6,174 bases of DNA, taken from NCBI GenBank assembly GCA_002366685.1, contig DFBP01000232.1, forward strand, positions 1-6,174, written 5' to 3'. Below, in pieces: positions 5,969-6,174 of the stretch. The number at the start of each line of letters is the position of its first letter. The stretch's first letter is position 1. The notes under the pieces were generated by a model. It was not told the origin of the DNA. It made no database searches and worked only from the letters and a program-made list of their open reading frames with translations. The translations under genes were made by a program, and so were the position numbers. Source of the stretch: Rhodobacterales bacterium UBA3077 (lineage in GTDB: Bacteria; Pseudomonadota; Alphaproteobacteria; Rhodobacterales; Rhodobacteraceae).

Positions 5969-6174
5969 TTGAACACATTTTTGAACACGGCATTGCGCGC
6001 CAGTATGGTCGCTCTGTCGGTCTTTACCCTTCCGGCCTATGCGCAGGAAGTTCGGATCAAGGACCTTGTCGAGATTGACGGGGTGCGCGGCAATGATCTG
6101 GTCGGCTATGGCTTGGTTGTGGGCCTGAACGGCACCGGCGACGGGTTACGTAACTCGCCTTTCACCGAAGAGGC
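5969..6174 (+). CDS. flgI: flagellar P-ring protein FlgI, N-terminal part
   Basis: FlgI assembles the P ring, the bushing around the rod in the periplasm and peptidoglycan layer. Only 68 codons are present; the frame is open at the window end. From the TTG start the protein has a Sec signal peptide: a short N region, a hydrophobic stretch (about residues 12-22), then PAYA-QE with likely cleavage after Ala25. The mature start is classic FlgI: VRIKDLVEIDGVRGNDLVGY (residues 28-47), then GLVVGLNGTGDGLRNSPFTEE. TTG is chosen because GAGGTG precedes it by six bases. An ATG at 6005 would cut the signal peptide to about 13 residues and has no ribosome binding site. The gene lies five bases after flgL, so it is co-transcribed and probably translationally coupled. 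Confidence 0.92.
   Translation, partial: MNTFLNTALRASMVALSVFTLPAYAQEVRIKDLVEIDGVRGNDLVGYGLVVGLNGTGDGLRNSPFTEE

Noticed and set aside
5586..5993. 135-codon minus-strand open frame over the flgL-flgI junction
   Set aside because: It runs opposite the conserved FlgL C terminus and the flgI start and resembles no known protein.

Overview
The window looks like chromosomal DNA of an alphaproteobacterium, most likely from the Rhodobacterales (Roseobacter/Rhodobacter group). The clues are the high-GC coding bias, the wording of the MotB, FlgE, FlgK, FlgL and FlgI sequences, and CtrA-like TTAA motifs in the two leader regions of the flagellar genes. Species cannot be named from the sequence alone.

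The left part (about 1-1101) reads on the minus strand. A complete tRNA-Thr with anticodon CGT and encoded CCA lies at 1-76. Upstream of it on the same strand is pdxA (124-1101), a pyridoxal 5'-phosphate biosynthesis dehydrogenase. The 47-base gap between them has a possible tRNA promoter and no convincing terminator. A divergent intergenic region of about 115 bases (1102-1216) separates pdxA from the flagellar genes. It holds an exact TTAACCAT octamer, a 9-base direct repeat TTTAGCGCT at 42-base spacing, and a TATATT -10-like box.

The right part (1217-6174) reads on the plus strand and is a flagellar cluster: motB, flgE, flgK, flgL and the first 206 bases of flgI. motB (stator) is followed by a 100-base leader that contains a near-perfect CtrA box (TTAG-N7-TTAA). 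flgE, flgK, flgL and flgI then follow with gaps of 24, 0 and 5 bases and no terminator, so they are probably one transcript. flgI starts at an unusual TTG codon whose ribosome binding site overlaps the flgL stop.

Together the genes supply parts of the external flagellum and its motor. MotB anchors the stator to peptidoglycan and carries the proton-binding Asp. FlgE builds the hook. FlgK and FlgL form the junction between hook and filament. FlgI forms the P ring around the rod. I see no mobile element, CRISPR array, defence gene or evident new system. The points most worth a second look are the regulatory motifs and the start-site details.
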